Shown here in pieces: positions 45,909 to 57,993 of a DNA stretch of 64,000 nt (position 1 is its first letter; each line of letters opens with the position of its first letter). The notes beneath the pieces were generated by a model that saw only the letters and a program-made list of their open reading frames with translations, did no database searches and had not been told where the DNA came from. Origin of the DNA: Microthyrium microscopicum (lineage: Eukaryota > Ascomycota > Dothideomycetes > Microthyriales > Microthyriaceae). Both the position numbers and the translations under genes were made by a program. The DNA lies in contig MU004243.1 in assembly GCA_010405405.1 (NCBI GenBank), positions 677,340 to 741,339 of the forward strand. Reading direction: 5' to 3'.

Positions 45909-47463
45909 TTAACTAAACCCCAGATTCGCAAGAGCACCTGCGTACGACGAATTCCCACTCAATTCAGCTCTTGCTAGCGCTGCAGTTAGCACAGATGCGT
46001 ACGACCATGTTAAGTCTGCGGCGCCAGTTTCGTAGCCAGTATTGCGATCATACTCTTCACTCAAGTGGCCGCTCTGGCCTCCATGAAATTTGATTAGACG
46101 CATGAAAGCATCGCCCCAGCCTTCTAAGCTCGCAACGGCTGTGACGAAATTCGCGGTGCTTGATGCGTATTGCGTGACAGTGAGGTTTGCATTGGGGGCA
46201 AAGTAGTTGTAGAAAGCGAGAGAAGTGTTGGTTACAGTGAGTGTTTTGGCGTCGTTGATTTCTGAGGCGGCGCGATAGAAAAGCTCTGCCATGGCGGCTG
46301 TTGCGAGGAACCATGGGTTTCCGCCATTGGGTGAGGTGCCATCGCCATTGTAGACATCTTCGGGGTAGCGGCTGATTGTAGCTATTAGTTTAATTGTAGA
46401 TCTCCGAGAATATGCTGACTTACCCGATTGGTATGCCTAGTGCGCCTCCGTTATTATCTACCGTCTGCGAGGTTGCTATGGGATATGTCTGTTGGAAACT
46501 CAGGCACAGATGATAAGCCGTCGATAGAACCTGGTCATTGGAGTACGAGTATATTCCGTCGTTGTTGTATCCATGAATAATGCCAAGAATAACCGCTATG
46601 TCTTGATATGAGGTTTTATCTTTCTGAACTGGACCGATTTGAAAATCAATGATTGCTCGGCTTTCATCCCAGAATGAAGGCAAGGTCTGAGCTACGGCAC
46701 TTGCTGCTGCTGATAGTGTGGTGCTCGTTTCACTGTCTCCCATGGTAGCGGCGAAAGAGGCGCCCATAGACAGAGCTTTATGAGACACAAGGTGATTATA
46801 GAAATGGGTCGATGACTCTTCTTCCCAGATATCAAAGCTTGGGGAAGACCAGTTTGCTGCGACAAACAGGAGATCCGTTTTCACCGGACCAAGATAGATC
46901 GACTTATTGATATCATCCTCGGACCCACCGTATTTAATGTAGGTAGTTGCAAACTCCATCAGTGTGATGGCGGCAGTCGCAGGCCCGTCATTTTGTGGTC
47001 GTCCCCAAGGTCCCGTGAACACCGAATTGTCGAGATTGAATTTTGGCTCTCCAAGACCAGTTTGAAGATTTGGATCATTCTGTTCAGTGACTCGCGCATT
47101 TGCATACGCAAACAGCATGCTTGAGTAGTTGTTCTTTGCGGTTTGTAAAGTTGCAGCAGCATATAGCTGTTGAACTACATCCATAGTCAAAGATGCATCA
47201 CGAACCCAGTTGTATGCATAATTGGGTGCAGTGTAGGATTGAGCTGCTATGACGGTTCCATTGGCGGCTCCTGGAACATTGATGTTTGCAAACATGAACT
47301 GCTTGCTCAAAGTTGTTTGAGAGCCAGCACTGGTGGCGAGATAGGTGGTGATATCACTTGCCAGGCCCTGGGGTACAGTCCGTGGTGGCGTGGATTGAGC
47401 AACGGAAGGTAAGACTCCATAGCCTAGCAGAAGCAATAGCTTCATGACTGAGAATAGGATCAT
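45909..47463 (-). CDS. Secreted glucoamylase, glycoside hydrolase family 15
   Basis: Two exons, 47463-46424 and 46371-45909, with a 52-nt phase-2 intron, encode 500 residues. The N-terminus (MKLLLLLGYGVLPSVAQS after a short leader) is a signal peptide. GH15 landmarks are YAYNWVRDASLTMD, the general acid in DIWEEES (about Glu 214), GRPQNDGPA, and the general base in HLSEEYDRNTG (about Glu 452) followed by DLTWSYASVLTA. The enzyme releases glucose from starch and maltodextrins outside the cell. There is no C-terminal starch-binding CBM20, so it is the short catalytic-only form. Several N-glycosylation sites (NxS/T) are present. An internal ATG at 47445 is an alternative start. Confidence 0.93.
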
Positions 47464-48142
47464 GGTGCTAAGTCAGAAGATAGAGAATGGCCTGTGTATA
47501 AATATTGGGGGAGGGGAGGAGTAGGTCGTAGGCAGACTGATGACGGAGAAGACTCCTGGTATTCAAGGAAGTAGCCATCTCGTGTAGAAGGAGATTTTTA
47601 AACACCATTCATGTCTTCAGCTTCCGAGTAACAGTGTATCCACTTAGATTTCTGTTCATTTTGACGTTCATTGGAAAAGAGCGCCAAGCGGAGATGAAAG
47701 TCATGGTAGCATTGTCCAATTGCGAGTCCCCAATGGCTTTCCGCAGAGCGTGGACCAGTGAATGCGATAGGAAGGTATCACTACCCAAATCTTTGGCCCG
47801 TGGTCTTGACTAGTGCATATTCTCGAGGATTAAGCTCGTTCGATCGCATTGAGAAGAGATGACTTGGTTAGTCTATGAAGGAGGAAATTCGAGATAGCAA
47901 GATGTTGAAATACCCCTGAACGTCCCTTTTGCCGCTAGCATTATCACATGCAAATCATCAGCCATATTGATATAAAGATTTCAGTTCACTCCAAACCATG
48001 CGAGCCATCCTATTCATTGGATGATGAACTGTGCGTATATAATCATTGTCTATGCAGCAGTAAAAGTCACCATATCCATGGTGTCCTACTTCTGTTTCTG
48101 GCTATAGCACAGCTAGAACCACTCCGAGACGAAAACGAATGC
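47464..48142. other. Upstream region of the glucoamylase gene
   Basis: Promoter and leader of the glucoamylase gene and 3' end of the next minus-strand gene. Nothing else recognised. Confidence 0.35.
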
Positions 48143-49014
48143 TCAAGTTTTCCTCCTGGACGAAGACCTCGTTGATCTCGTCGTCTCAACAGCTTGACTC
48201 TTCCCACTCTCCACCTTTGTCTTCTTCTTGTTCTTCGGCACTTCGCTTTGCGATGCCTTTTCCTCGCCAACCTTCCTCTTGACTCCCTTCTTCACCGTCT
48301 CCTTCTCCCCTTCCTCAGTCTCCCTCTCAACATCACCACCATCGCCAGCTAAATCCCTCTTCTCCTTCCCAAGCACATATCCCACCCTCTCCACATCCCC
48401 AGCACCCACCCCCAATCTCTCCACCACATCCTTCACCATCTCCGCAAACCGCTTATACTCCTTCGCCGTATACCCAATCTTCCTTGCCCATCCACTCTGT
48501 GAGCTTGGCCCAGTATGCGGTTCATCCCACATCACCCACCGAAACACCTCGTCCCCAAAGAACGGCACGCCCTCCGGATCCAACACGCTCAGCACTAACG
48601 AACCCGTCGCGATGCCTACGCCTCGTAAGCTCGTCACGGCATTTGAATGCTTGTATGCGTCAGGGGATGCAGTGTGCGCGGCGTAGGCGGATGCTGTAGC
48701 GGATTCAATGGCGGAGTCGTCGTTGGAGGATACGAGGGATAGGAGGGTTGGGCGGAAGGTGCCGTGTTTACTGCCTATAGTCAGTGGCTAGCTAGATGGG
48801 AAAATGGGAGGACTTGCAGTTTCCATTCTACGAGGCGGGTAAGTTCGGGTTTGCGGAGGTAGAGATCTTTGCCGGTGCGGGAATTGAGAGTGGTGGGCAG
48901 TTCCGTGTTGCGGAAAGCTTCGAGGTCGTGGAGTTTGGAGGGGACGTGGTTGGGGTAGGAGGATAGGAGGTCGTTGAAGGTTTTGGAGGATATTTCGGTG
49001 GCTTTTAGGGACAT
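48143..49014 (-). CDS. Conserved fungal protein with helix-hairpin-helix-like motif
   Basis: Two exons, 49014-48818 and 48770-48143, encode 274 residues. The intron begins with GC (GCAAGT) and ends with CAG; only this splice joins VEWKL to KHGTFRPTLLSLV in frame. The central segment SLRGVGIATGSLVLSVLDP, followed by VPFFGDEVFRWV, looks like a helix-hairpin-helix DNA-binding turn similar to the one in HhH-GPD proteins, but no catalytic Lys/Asp pair can be assigned. The C-terminus (about 205-274) is a Lys/Glu/Arg-rich disordered tail with nuclear-localisation clusters (KNKKKTK, SSRRKT). A nuclear, DNA-related role is a guess; I do not recognise a named family. Confidence 0.65.
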
Positions 49015-49622
49015 TTGGGCGGAGATCGACTGCAAATGATGACTGTGACTGAATTTGGAAGATGATGGGGTTGTACGGTGGTTTGAAGTACTACAGATGC
49101 AATGGTTGGCGATGCAGTTCGCGTAATGACGCGACGAGGCTTGTTGAGACGAACACCTAAGAATCTCAATACTAGGAACTCGAAATTTTGGGTAGCATAC
49201 TTTGTCAAAGATTCGCAAATTTGCTTATTTAACGCGGTAGAAGAAGTATTAGAGAACACTCAAAAGGCAGAGCTAGAATACTCTACTAGTAGACAGTAGA
49301 TGGTCAAAATTGAGTCCAACAAACTTGACTTCATGGGCGAGCTTTTGTGCCCGCGGCTCTTTCCATCAGCTAACAGGCAAGACGGGTAGTATGTTGAAAT
49401 GGATTATCGGACACAACACGTTTATAGGAGAGATAACATGATACATAAAGAATTCTGAATCTAAAATATGGAAGCCATTTTGTTTGAAACCTATCTCGGG
49501 AAAACAAGGCTTGCTGTACTCAAAGTTTTCGACGCTGATATGCTGCTAAATATGCAAACATTTGTATCTTACAACATGCTAAATCTCCATGAGGGGGGTA
49601 TCTTCCGCATCCTACTCTTATA
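49015..49622. other. Intergenic
   Basis: Upstream region of the HhH-like gene and the 3' end of the TyrRS gene. No gene or RNA recognised. Confidence 0.35.
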
Positions 49623-51490
49623 TTACACTTCTCTCGAGAACGCATTCAACTTCTTCTCAGTCTCAATCGTATCCGTCGGATCAGCCGTCCCATTCGCTCC
49701 AACATCTTGACCTTCTTCCGCATCCAGACCACCATCAACAATGGTCATCGCACTCGGGTCTTCCCTCGTAACTCTTATCATCTTAACATTCCACTTGCCC
49801 ACCCTCACAATCAGCAGGCCCATCTTGCTATCCGGTCCATTCCACACAACCGGTTTTACTGGACTTCCTGCCTTCGTCGTTCTGATTGCACGCCACTGCA
49901 GATTATCGTCCAGCTCGCTCTTATACCAAGCGACATAAGCGCCCTGATTGTTGACCAATCTTTGTCCTTCACTCCTCGATGCAACGAGACCGACGTGGTG
50001 GAGGAGCGCGGGATATGTCATGGTAGAGAGAAGATCGAGCGTGATTTCTTGCGTCTCAGCGTGTGTGTTCTTTGCCATGGCGCGCGGCGCGTTCTTGTTG
50101 AGGCTCCAACTTATGGGCTTTTCATGCTGAGCAGTTGGGGTGACTTGGGCCATGGCGGCGCTGAGACTGATTTCGCGGCGTGATGCGGCGCGGTTGGTAT
50201 GTTCGTCAGCGGTCTCTTGGGCGATGATGGGACCGTGGGCGAGTTCCAAGAATTCGTGGGCGAGGCGATGTTGAGCGAGGCGTTTTTCGGGGGTGGGCGT
50301 GTGGAGGGCCATGAGGTCGGTGATGGATTCCATGGGCATGAATGTGAATAGTTTTAGGTATTTTTCTACGTCAACGTCTGAGGTGGCGAGGAAATACTAG
50401 AGGAGGTTAGACGTGTTTTCGAAGGGTCATTAACGACTTACAGCATAGAGATCGAATGGTGTGGTCATCTCGCGGTTCAGCCAGACTGCATTTCCAGCAC
50501 TCTTGCCAAACTTCTCGCCGGAGGATGTTGTTAGAAGTGGTACGGTAAAGCCCATTGGTTGCCAGTTTTCTGTTTCTGGCGGTATCCGAACGTCCTGATG
50601 GGGGTGATTTTTTGCAACGTGTTTGACGCCCTCGATTCCAGTTATGATGTTTCCGAATTGGTCTGCACCGCCTATTTGTATCTGTACTCCAATTGACTGA
50701 TACATATGCCACCAGTCCCAGGCTTGAAACATTGGATAACAGAACTCAGCCAAAGACATGCCGTCCTTACTCTCCATTCGGTTCTTGACCGAATCTCTAG
50801 ACGACAATGATCCCATTCTCAATCCAGTACCCATCAGCTTCATCATTTCATGCGCCGGCACTTTATTCAACCACACATTATTGTTCAATAGTGCCCGTTT
50901 CCAGTATCGATGCTTCTGATAGCCATATTTGACCGCCAATCGCTCGACACTTTGCCAGATGGCACCGAGTTGTTGATGCATGAATGATATATTATTCTTT
51001 CGTTCCACGTTATCCAGTTGTTCTCGTTCACTAGTTCGTCCTGTTGGATCTCCGACCTGCGCTGTTGCGCCGCCTAGTAATGTAACCGCGCCGTATCCAT
51101 GAAGATACATGTGGAAGATTGCCATGAAGGGTATGAGGTGGCCGACATGTAGACTGGGGGCTGTAGGATCAACGCCGACGTATGCAGCTACTCGTTTGTT
51201 GTTTAATAGCTGATCGAGTTCGTCTCGTCCCCTATGGCAAGTGTCAGCTGCATGGCAATTAGCATCAGCAATTGAACCAACCCAGCAATTTGATGCACAT
51301 AGCCCCTCTCCTCAAAGATTTCTAGCATGCTTTTCCTCCTCCCCTGGGCAATTTCGGCAGCTCGGTTTGTCCATTCTATATCTGCAAAGGTCTTGTGTTG
51401 GATCCATTGTTCGTGGTATAATCGTTTCGGTATTAGGCGAGGGTCGAGTTTTCGTATACATCGTCGACATATCAGCGGCTTGGAAGCCAT
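49623..51490 (-). CDS. MSY1: Mitochondrial tyrosyl-tRNA synthetase
   Basis: Three exons, 51490-51282, 51231-50442 and 50396-49623, encode 590 residues. The N-terminus (MASKPLICRRCIRKLDPRL) is basic and Cys/Arg-rich, consistent with mitochondrial import. Class I motifs are present: HVGH (98-101) as the HIGH box and KFGKS (about 310-314) as the KMSKS box; AYVGVDPTAPSLH and IGGADQFGNI are typical of TyrRS. The C-terminal S4-like domain is extended by about 40 residues. The enzyme charges mitochondrial tRNA-Tyr. The gene is divergent from MSH6 with 396 bp between starts. Confidence 0.93.
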
Positions 51491-51886
51491 TGAAATTAAG
51501 ATGTCAAAGCGGTAATTAGAAAAAGTTGAAGATTGCGGAGTTTTCATCACCTCCGAAGAGTCGAGATCTAGAGCCTACAAAAAAAGTCAAAGCTTGGACC
51601 TCAAGTCTTGGCAGTAACCCCTGTCAATCTGGGAGCGTCGACGCGAGAAACGCGACAATTCGCGAACTTTGATCTCGCGTTCCCCAACTCCCAGTCCCAC
51701 CCTTTTATTCTCCGAGCAAATGCTGGAGCTCGAACTGTTGTAACCACTTGGTTATTCCACCTTTTAACATCTTGATTTTGTGCTTCAAAGCTGGTCTATT
51801 TGACTTGTACACCATCATCTTTCCCATTGCATCATTGCCTCCCCGCCGGACCTTATCTCGACTTCATACATCAGAGCTCGATCACA
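51491..51886. promoter_or_regulatory. Divergent promoter region, TyrRS / MSH6
   Basis: 396 bp separating two start codons in opposite directions. It contains GC-rich segments (GTCGACGCGAGAAACGCGAC at 51637-51656) that resemble MCB-type ACGCG cell-cycle elements: a CGCGAAC and several ACGCG/CGCGA copies. Such elements would fit cell-cycle control of MSH6; this is inferred. Confidence 0.4.
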
Positions 51887-54800
51887 ATGGCTCGTGGTGT
51901 AGAAGGGAACGAAATGTCAACTCCAAAGACCTCCCAAAAGAAGACGCCAAAGACCAACTCCACCCAAGGCGGCAAGCAGTCCAGTATCCTAGGCTTCTTT
52001 GGCAAAAAGTCGGATTCCAAACCAATTCCTACTCGTCCATCTTTGGCTGCTGCTTCAGCTATTCGAGCTAGCCATATAACCCCAGTGCCAAGCAGCGATC
52101 CTGTCGAACCACCAAGCTCCGCCATCAAGCCAGGCATACTCAACTCTACGAACAGTTCTAGCGAGAAAGAAAACGGTCTGGCAACACCGGTCACACCCGC
52201 CGAAAGACAATCCAGTGCTGATAGTGGTGCAGAACGTCTCAAAGACGATGACGACTCGCCAGTTAGAAAGGTTGATACCTCCTTTTGGGAATTTTAGAGA
52301 GATGATGCTGACATTAAACAAGGTGCGATCTCGCAAAGTCAAATACGCCGAGTCAGACGATAGCGATGACGAAGTCCTCCGACAAGTAGATGGAAATGGC
52401 AATCGTAGAGCTTCAAAGCGACGAAAAGTCAGCGCAGACTCTAGTGACGAGTTCGGTGTTGATGACGATGTCGAGGCAGCCATGATGGAGGTTGATGAGG
52501 ACGATTTCATCGTGGCAGACGACTCTGATGAGGAAGTCGTTGCCCTCAAACGAAAGAGATCAAAACCTCCAACAAAATCATCGCCGCCTCGCGCTGAGGC
52601 CGTGCGACCGAAGGTTGAGGAAGATGCGATGGAGCTGGATGAAGCTACAGAATCTACAGCTTTGCAGTGGATCTTTGACCCAAATGATCCAAATCCACTC
52701 CCATACATGCGACCAACTGATGGAAAAACCAAAAACCCCAGCACTAGAAAGGCTAGAGCGTGTGAAACAACTCCAGAAAACCGGCATCCATGGCTTGCAA
52801 AGATTCAAGATGCCGAAAGACGTTTCTCTGATCATCCCGATTACGATCCACGAACACTGTTCATTCCACCGAAATTATTCGATAAGTTATCAGCTTTCGA
52901 ACAACAGTACTGGAACATCAAACGACAACACTTTGACACTGTAGTGTTCTTCAAAAAGGGCAAATTTTACGAATTGTACGAAATGGATGCAACCATCGGT
53001 CATCAAGAATGTGATCTTAAAATGACTGACAGGGTTAACATGCGCATGGTTGGTGTGCCAGAGTCTAGTCTTGATCATTGGGCAAATCAGATTGTTGCCA
53101 AAGGCTACAAGGTAGCACGCGTCGATCAAATGGAGAGCGCCCTTGCCAAAGAAATGCGTGATCGTGACGACAAATCAATTCCGAAAGGCCAGAAAAAAGC
53201 ACCTGTGCGTCGAGAACTTGCAAGTATTTTGACGGGTGGAACCTTGGTTGATGCTGGTATGCTTCAAGACGATATGGCCACTTACTGCGTTGCGGTCAAG
53301 GAAGAGGTGGTGGATGGTCTGCCTGCCTTTGGTATTGCTTTCGTGGATACTGCAACTGCTCAATTCCAAGTTGTTGAGTTTACTGATGATGTAGACATGA
53401 CCAAATTTGAGACTCTTGTTGCTCAAATCCGACCAAAGGAACTACTACTCGAGAAAGGTCATATATCAGCCAAAGCTCTACGCATGCTCAAAAACAATAC
53501 TGGTCCATCCACTATCTGGAACTACATGAAGCCAGATAAAGAGTTTTGGCCTGCGGATGTCACCTGTCGCGAGATTGACGCTTGTGGTTATTTTATTTCG
53601 AAAGACAACTCCGAGGAAAAGACCTGGCCAGCAGTACTTGCAGAGAATAAGGACAAGCGACTGGTGATGTGTGCAGTTGGAGCTTTGATTCAGTATTTGC
53701 AAATCCTCAAGATCGATCAGGAGCTTGTCTCTCTTGGTAACTTCCAATGGTACGATCCAATCCGGAAGGCGTCTAGTCTGGTCTTGGATGGTCAGAGCTT
53801 AATCAATCTTGAGATATTTGCCAATGGATATGATGGAGGTTCAGCCGGCACGCTCTTTGCAATGATCAATAGGTGCATCACGCCTTTCGGAAAACGCATG
53901 CTTCGCCAATGGGTCTGTCATCCTTTAGCAGACTCTGCCAGAATCAACGCTCGTCTTGATGCTGTCGATGGTCTATTGGCAGATCCAAGTATCGTTGGAC
54001 AATTCACAACATCTTTGACCAAATTGCCAGATCTCGAACGGCTCATCTCTCGCGTGCATGCCAAGCGATGCAAAGTTCAAGATTTCGTGCGAGTCTTGGA
54101 AGGTTTTGAGCAGATGGAATATACTATGAGCCTGCTCGGCTCAACTCCAAGTGGAGATGGAGTCATAGGCCAGTTAATTTCTGCCATGCCGGACTTGGCT
54201 CCCAAGTTGAAGAGCTGGGAAACCTACTTCGATCGAGTCAAAGCTCGTGAAAATGGAGTTTTTATCCCAGAAGCAGGGTTTGACGATGCGTATGATGAGT
54301 CTCAAGCTGAGATTGATTCATTTCACCAAAAGCTGGATGTTGTGCTCAAGGACGCTCAAAAGAAGCTTGGCACCAAAGCAGTCAGCTACAAAGATGTCGG
54401 CAAAGAGATTTATCAACTCGAAGTATCAGCCAAAATCACCAAAGTCCCATCTGGCTGGACTCAAATGTCAGCCAGCAAGCTGGTCAAGCGCTGGTATACC
54501 CCTGAGCTCAAGCTTTTGGTCCGTGGTCTGCAGGAGGCACTGGAGATTCAAGGTCAAGTCACCAAGGAGCTCACCAATCGTTTCTATGCAAAGTTTGATG
54601 AAGATTACGATACATGGCTAAAGGCTGTGCAGATTGTTGCCCAACTTGACTGCCTAATCAGTCTTGCAAAGACGTCTTCAAGTCTTGGATCTCCATCTTG
54701 TCGACCAGAACTTGTCGACAGTGAGCGTACTGTACTTGAGTTTGAAGAGCTACGACATCCATGTATGGTGAGCACAGTTAGCGACTTTATTCCCAACGAT

Positions 54801-55607
54801 GTCAAGCTAGGCGGTGATACCGCCAATATCAGCCTTCTTACTGGTGCAAACGCAGCCGGCAAATCTACAGTTCTTCGCATGGTAAGTACAATCTCGAAGA
54901 TGCTAGCAGCACCTAGCTAACGATCTCAGTCATGCATCGCCGTCATCTTAGCCCAAATCGGCTGCCACGTACCAGCCAAATCTGCTCGTCTCACCCCCAT
55001 CGACCGCATCATGTCCCGCCTTGGCGCCCAAGACAACATCTTCGCCGCTCAATCCACCTTCTTCATCGAACTCTCTGAGACCAAGAAAATCCTCTCCGAA
55101 GCAACTCCACGCTCCCTCGTAATTCTGGATGAGTTGGGCCGTGGTACATCATCCTACGATGGTGTCGCCGTCGCCCAAGCAGTGCTGCACGATGTGGCTA
55201 CACGCTTGGGTTGTATTGGCTTCTTTGCTACACACTACCATTCCCTCGCCGTTGAGTTTCAAGACCACCCGGAGATTGAGTGTAAGCGTATGGGTATTCA
55301 GGTGGACGAGGAGGCTAGGCGTGTGACGTTCCTGTATCGCCTGGAGACTGGCATTGCCGAGGGTTCATTTGGTATGCATTGTGCGAGCATGTGTGGTATT
55401 CCAGCCAAAGTCGTCAGTCGAGCTGAGGAGGCAGCCAAGCAGTGGGAACATACAAGTCGCCTAAAAGATAGTCTGGAGAGTGCGAAAGGTGGGAGCTATG
55501 TGCCGCTGGGCATGATGAGTGATTTGGCGTGGATGATGAAGGGAGAGAAGGGCGGTGTGTCGAAGCGTGAGCTGGACGTTTTACGCAAGGCTATTGCTGC
55601 ATTGTAG
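51887..55607 (+). CDS. MSH6: DNA mismatch repair protein MSH6
   Basis: Three exons, 51887-52270, 52323-54881 and 54930-55607, encode 1206 residues. A PCNA-interacting PIP box QSSILGFF is at 31-38, followed by a long acidic, disordered N-terminal region. The mismatch-binding domain I starts near FDTVVFFKKGKFYELYEMD, which contains the Phe-x-Glu mismatch wedge (F-Y-E). The ATPase has Walker A GANAAGKST (about 969-977) and DELGRGTSSYDG (about 1048). With MSH2 it forms MutS-alpha, which recognises base mismatches and short loops in the nucleus. Length fits fungal MSH6. The first intron has a weak GTTGAT donor but restores SPVRKVRSRKVKYAESD. Confidence 0.95.
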
Positions 55608-56622
55608 GAGTACTGGATGTGTGTCGTTCTAATTTGTGTAGGTACGATGTTCGGGCTCTGTTTACTGGAGGCGTCAAGTTGGGATGGCAGTTTCCATGCT
55701 GCATGGCGGTATTTTCGCAATCTTTGTTTCGCTGCAGCAGTGTAGTATACCCATTATGTTCTTGATATCGCTTAGGCCTGCTAGATCGGAAGTAGAAATG
55801 GTTATTGTCACTTGAACCTAACTTCGCACGCTTTGTAAAACATTGATCGCATCACGGATAGCAGCGTCATCGACCCGATAGAATTGAGAAGTATCGCTGT
55901 ACAACCGTTCGCAACAGATGCCAATGCAGCTGTCCGCTGCGGCAGACCTGCTTTTCGCTGCTGACTTCCAATAGTTGCTCCACAGCAATACCAAGCCTAG
56001 GATGTTCTCCATTCCTCCCTCACCGGTTGTTGTTCCCGATACCACTTTGTCGCCGCCAAGCTTGATAAGCTCTTGTTCATTCGCCTTGCCGTTGATTCTC
56101 GAGATGCGGTTGACTCGCACTGGGCGGCGATCTCGATCGATTGTTGTTTGTTAGTGATGGTATCCTGGACAATGACAGACAGTTTGGGGACATTCTTTGC
56201 TCACTGATGGTACCTGAATCTGTTTTCATTGTTGGTTCCACAAACTGGGGATCGAATCTGCTGTGTTACCCGCCGTTCCTGCGTCCGTCCGACGACACGT
56301 TGTGTAGCATTACGTCCGAATATTATTTCTGGTCATTGGACATTGACTGTCTTGTTCATGGGCGAACGACTTCTTTAGTATATGCAGATTGTAGGGTGTT
56401 AAGATATAGATATCTGCTCGTCAAAGACTTAGTGTCAACGCTCACCACCATCTCTGTCATTTACATCTGTCAGATTAGGAGAGAACATCCTATAAATACT
56501 GCTTATCACTCCCAAAGTATCCCACCTCGGACGAAGAGCACCACATACGAAGCTTGATTTCAATAGCACGTCCCGCCCACAAGAGATCCAGGAACTCTTA
56601 GACAAGAGTCCAACTCAACGCC
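55608..56622. other. Intergenic
   Basis: About 1 kb between MSH6 and the secreted-protein gene. An open frame at 55818-56120 (-) begins without an ATG and shows no domain. I see no supported gene. Confidence 0.35.
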
Positions 56623-57452
56623 ATGCACATCACCACCAGCCTGCTCACCACCCTCCTCCCCATCTTCTTCTCCACTATCTATGCCCGCCCAGCCCTCACA
56701 ACCACGGACTTTAGCGAAGTTTCCACCAAAGGCGCTCACATCCCAATCGCGCGCTTCTTCACCGGCTCCAAACTCGCCGCCCACGCCGTCTCCTCCAAAG
56801 ACACTTCTTCCACTTCCTCCGATACCAGCACACATGACGGCTTCTTCTCCCTCGCGCCTTCCCCCGCCGAAGATCTCCCCTGGCATCTGACGAACATCAC
56901 GCTCTTCCAGCCAGATGCTTCAGCGGCCAGCGATCCCAATGCTACAGCCGCTAGCATCTTCTTCACCATAGAAGATGTTAACCCTGGCTTGGGGCTGAAA
57001 ACGGACTGTGGATGGACTGCGCCGCCGGGGGGAGGCGTGACGGTGCCGATTACGCCGGGGGCTGGGTATGGGAGTTGTAGGGATGGGCATTTTAGGTTCA
57101 AGTATGATGGGACGCAGATTTGGGTTATTAGGTTGTATGAGCAGGATGATCCAGGGTAAGTCTTTCTAAGATTCAGGGCATCGGCGGCAGTGAGTCAGAT
57201 GGTGGTGATATTCGACGATGCTGTGGTGCAGAACGTATCACGTCGTCTATCTCCTCCTCGATGTTCTGTGATATTGGACGATACAAGAGCTGATTTGATG
57301 TGTTTAGTAACCAAGACGGCAGCGGGAAGGATCAAGTTACTTGTTTCGGCAATTTTCCTACTACTCTTCACGACTTCAACTCTGACACTAGCACGCCTGG
57401 CACGAAGCGGGTTCAGGGATGTATGGAGATTTATTGTACCATGATGAGTTAG
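56623..57452 (+). CDS. Small secreted cysteine-containing protein, unknown function
   Basis: Two exons, 56623-57155 and 57308-57452, with a 152-nt phase-2 intron (GTAAGT...TTTAG), encode 225 residues. Residues 1-21 (MHITTSLLTTLLPIFFSTIYA) form a signal peptide. The mature chain is Ser/Thr/Pro-rich at first, then holds a compact region with five cysteines (TDCGW, GSCRDG, VTCFG, QGCMEIYC). No membrane segment or catalytic motif is recognised. Size, secretion and cysteines make it an effector or cell-wall-associated candidate, but this is only inference. If the intron is not removed, the frame ends right after GG, losing three cysteines. Confidence 0.7.
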
Positions 57453-57993
57453 TGGGAGCAACTCCCTATCTAGTTTGGTGACTGATCTAGTCGTAGTTGC
57501 ATGAACGGTCGTTTGATACTGCGGAGGTCACAACGCAAGCAGAAGCAATAAATGTAATAGTATCGTAGCGAAGCATATTTGGAAAACGCACTATTAATGG
57601 AGAAATGTTCAATTTCTTTCGAAGGTTCTACATCAAACTTCCTGCCCTCGTTGTATCAATTGTCTCAGGATAGAAAAATGCTGTAAAACGTGCTTGAACA
57701 AATCATATTCTTGATCTGCCTTTAGCCTGACAAGTGACGCGCAACATTTGCATATTACTCCAAGCCTTTATAATCAAAAAGTTCGACGTCAAGTTCTCTC
57801 TTCCAACATGAAGTCAAAGATTGACATGGCCTGGACAAGGAGCCAGTTGTCAACCGATTGATGATAAATGGCGGGCCGCCACGAACCACTCATGTTAATG
57901 AATGCTTTGTCTCCTATGGAGTATCTGAAGATGGAAACCCCTGAAACATAAGAGAAGGTGTTCGAAGCAGACCGACATCAGTTTCAATCAAGT
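57453..57993. other. Convergent spacer
   Basis: Between the stop codons of the secreted-protein gene and EXR7. Nothing recognised. Confidence 0.35.

Noticed and set aside
55818-56120. 100-codon minus-strand open frame after MSH6
   Set aside because: It starts without an ATG, has no domain, and no convincing splice joins it to another coding segment.
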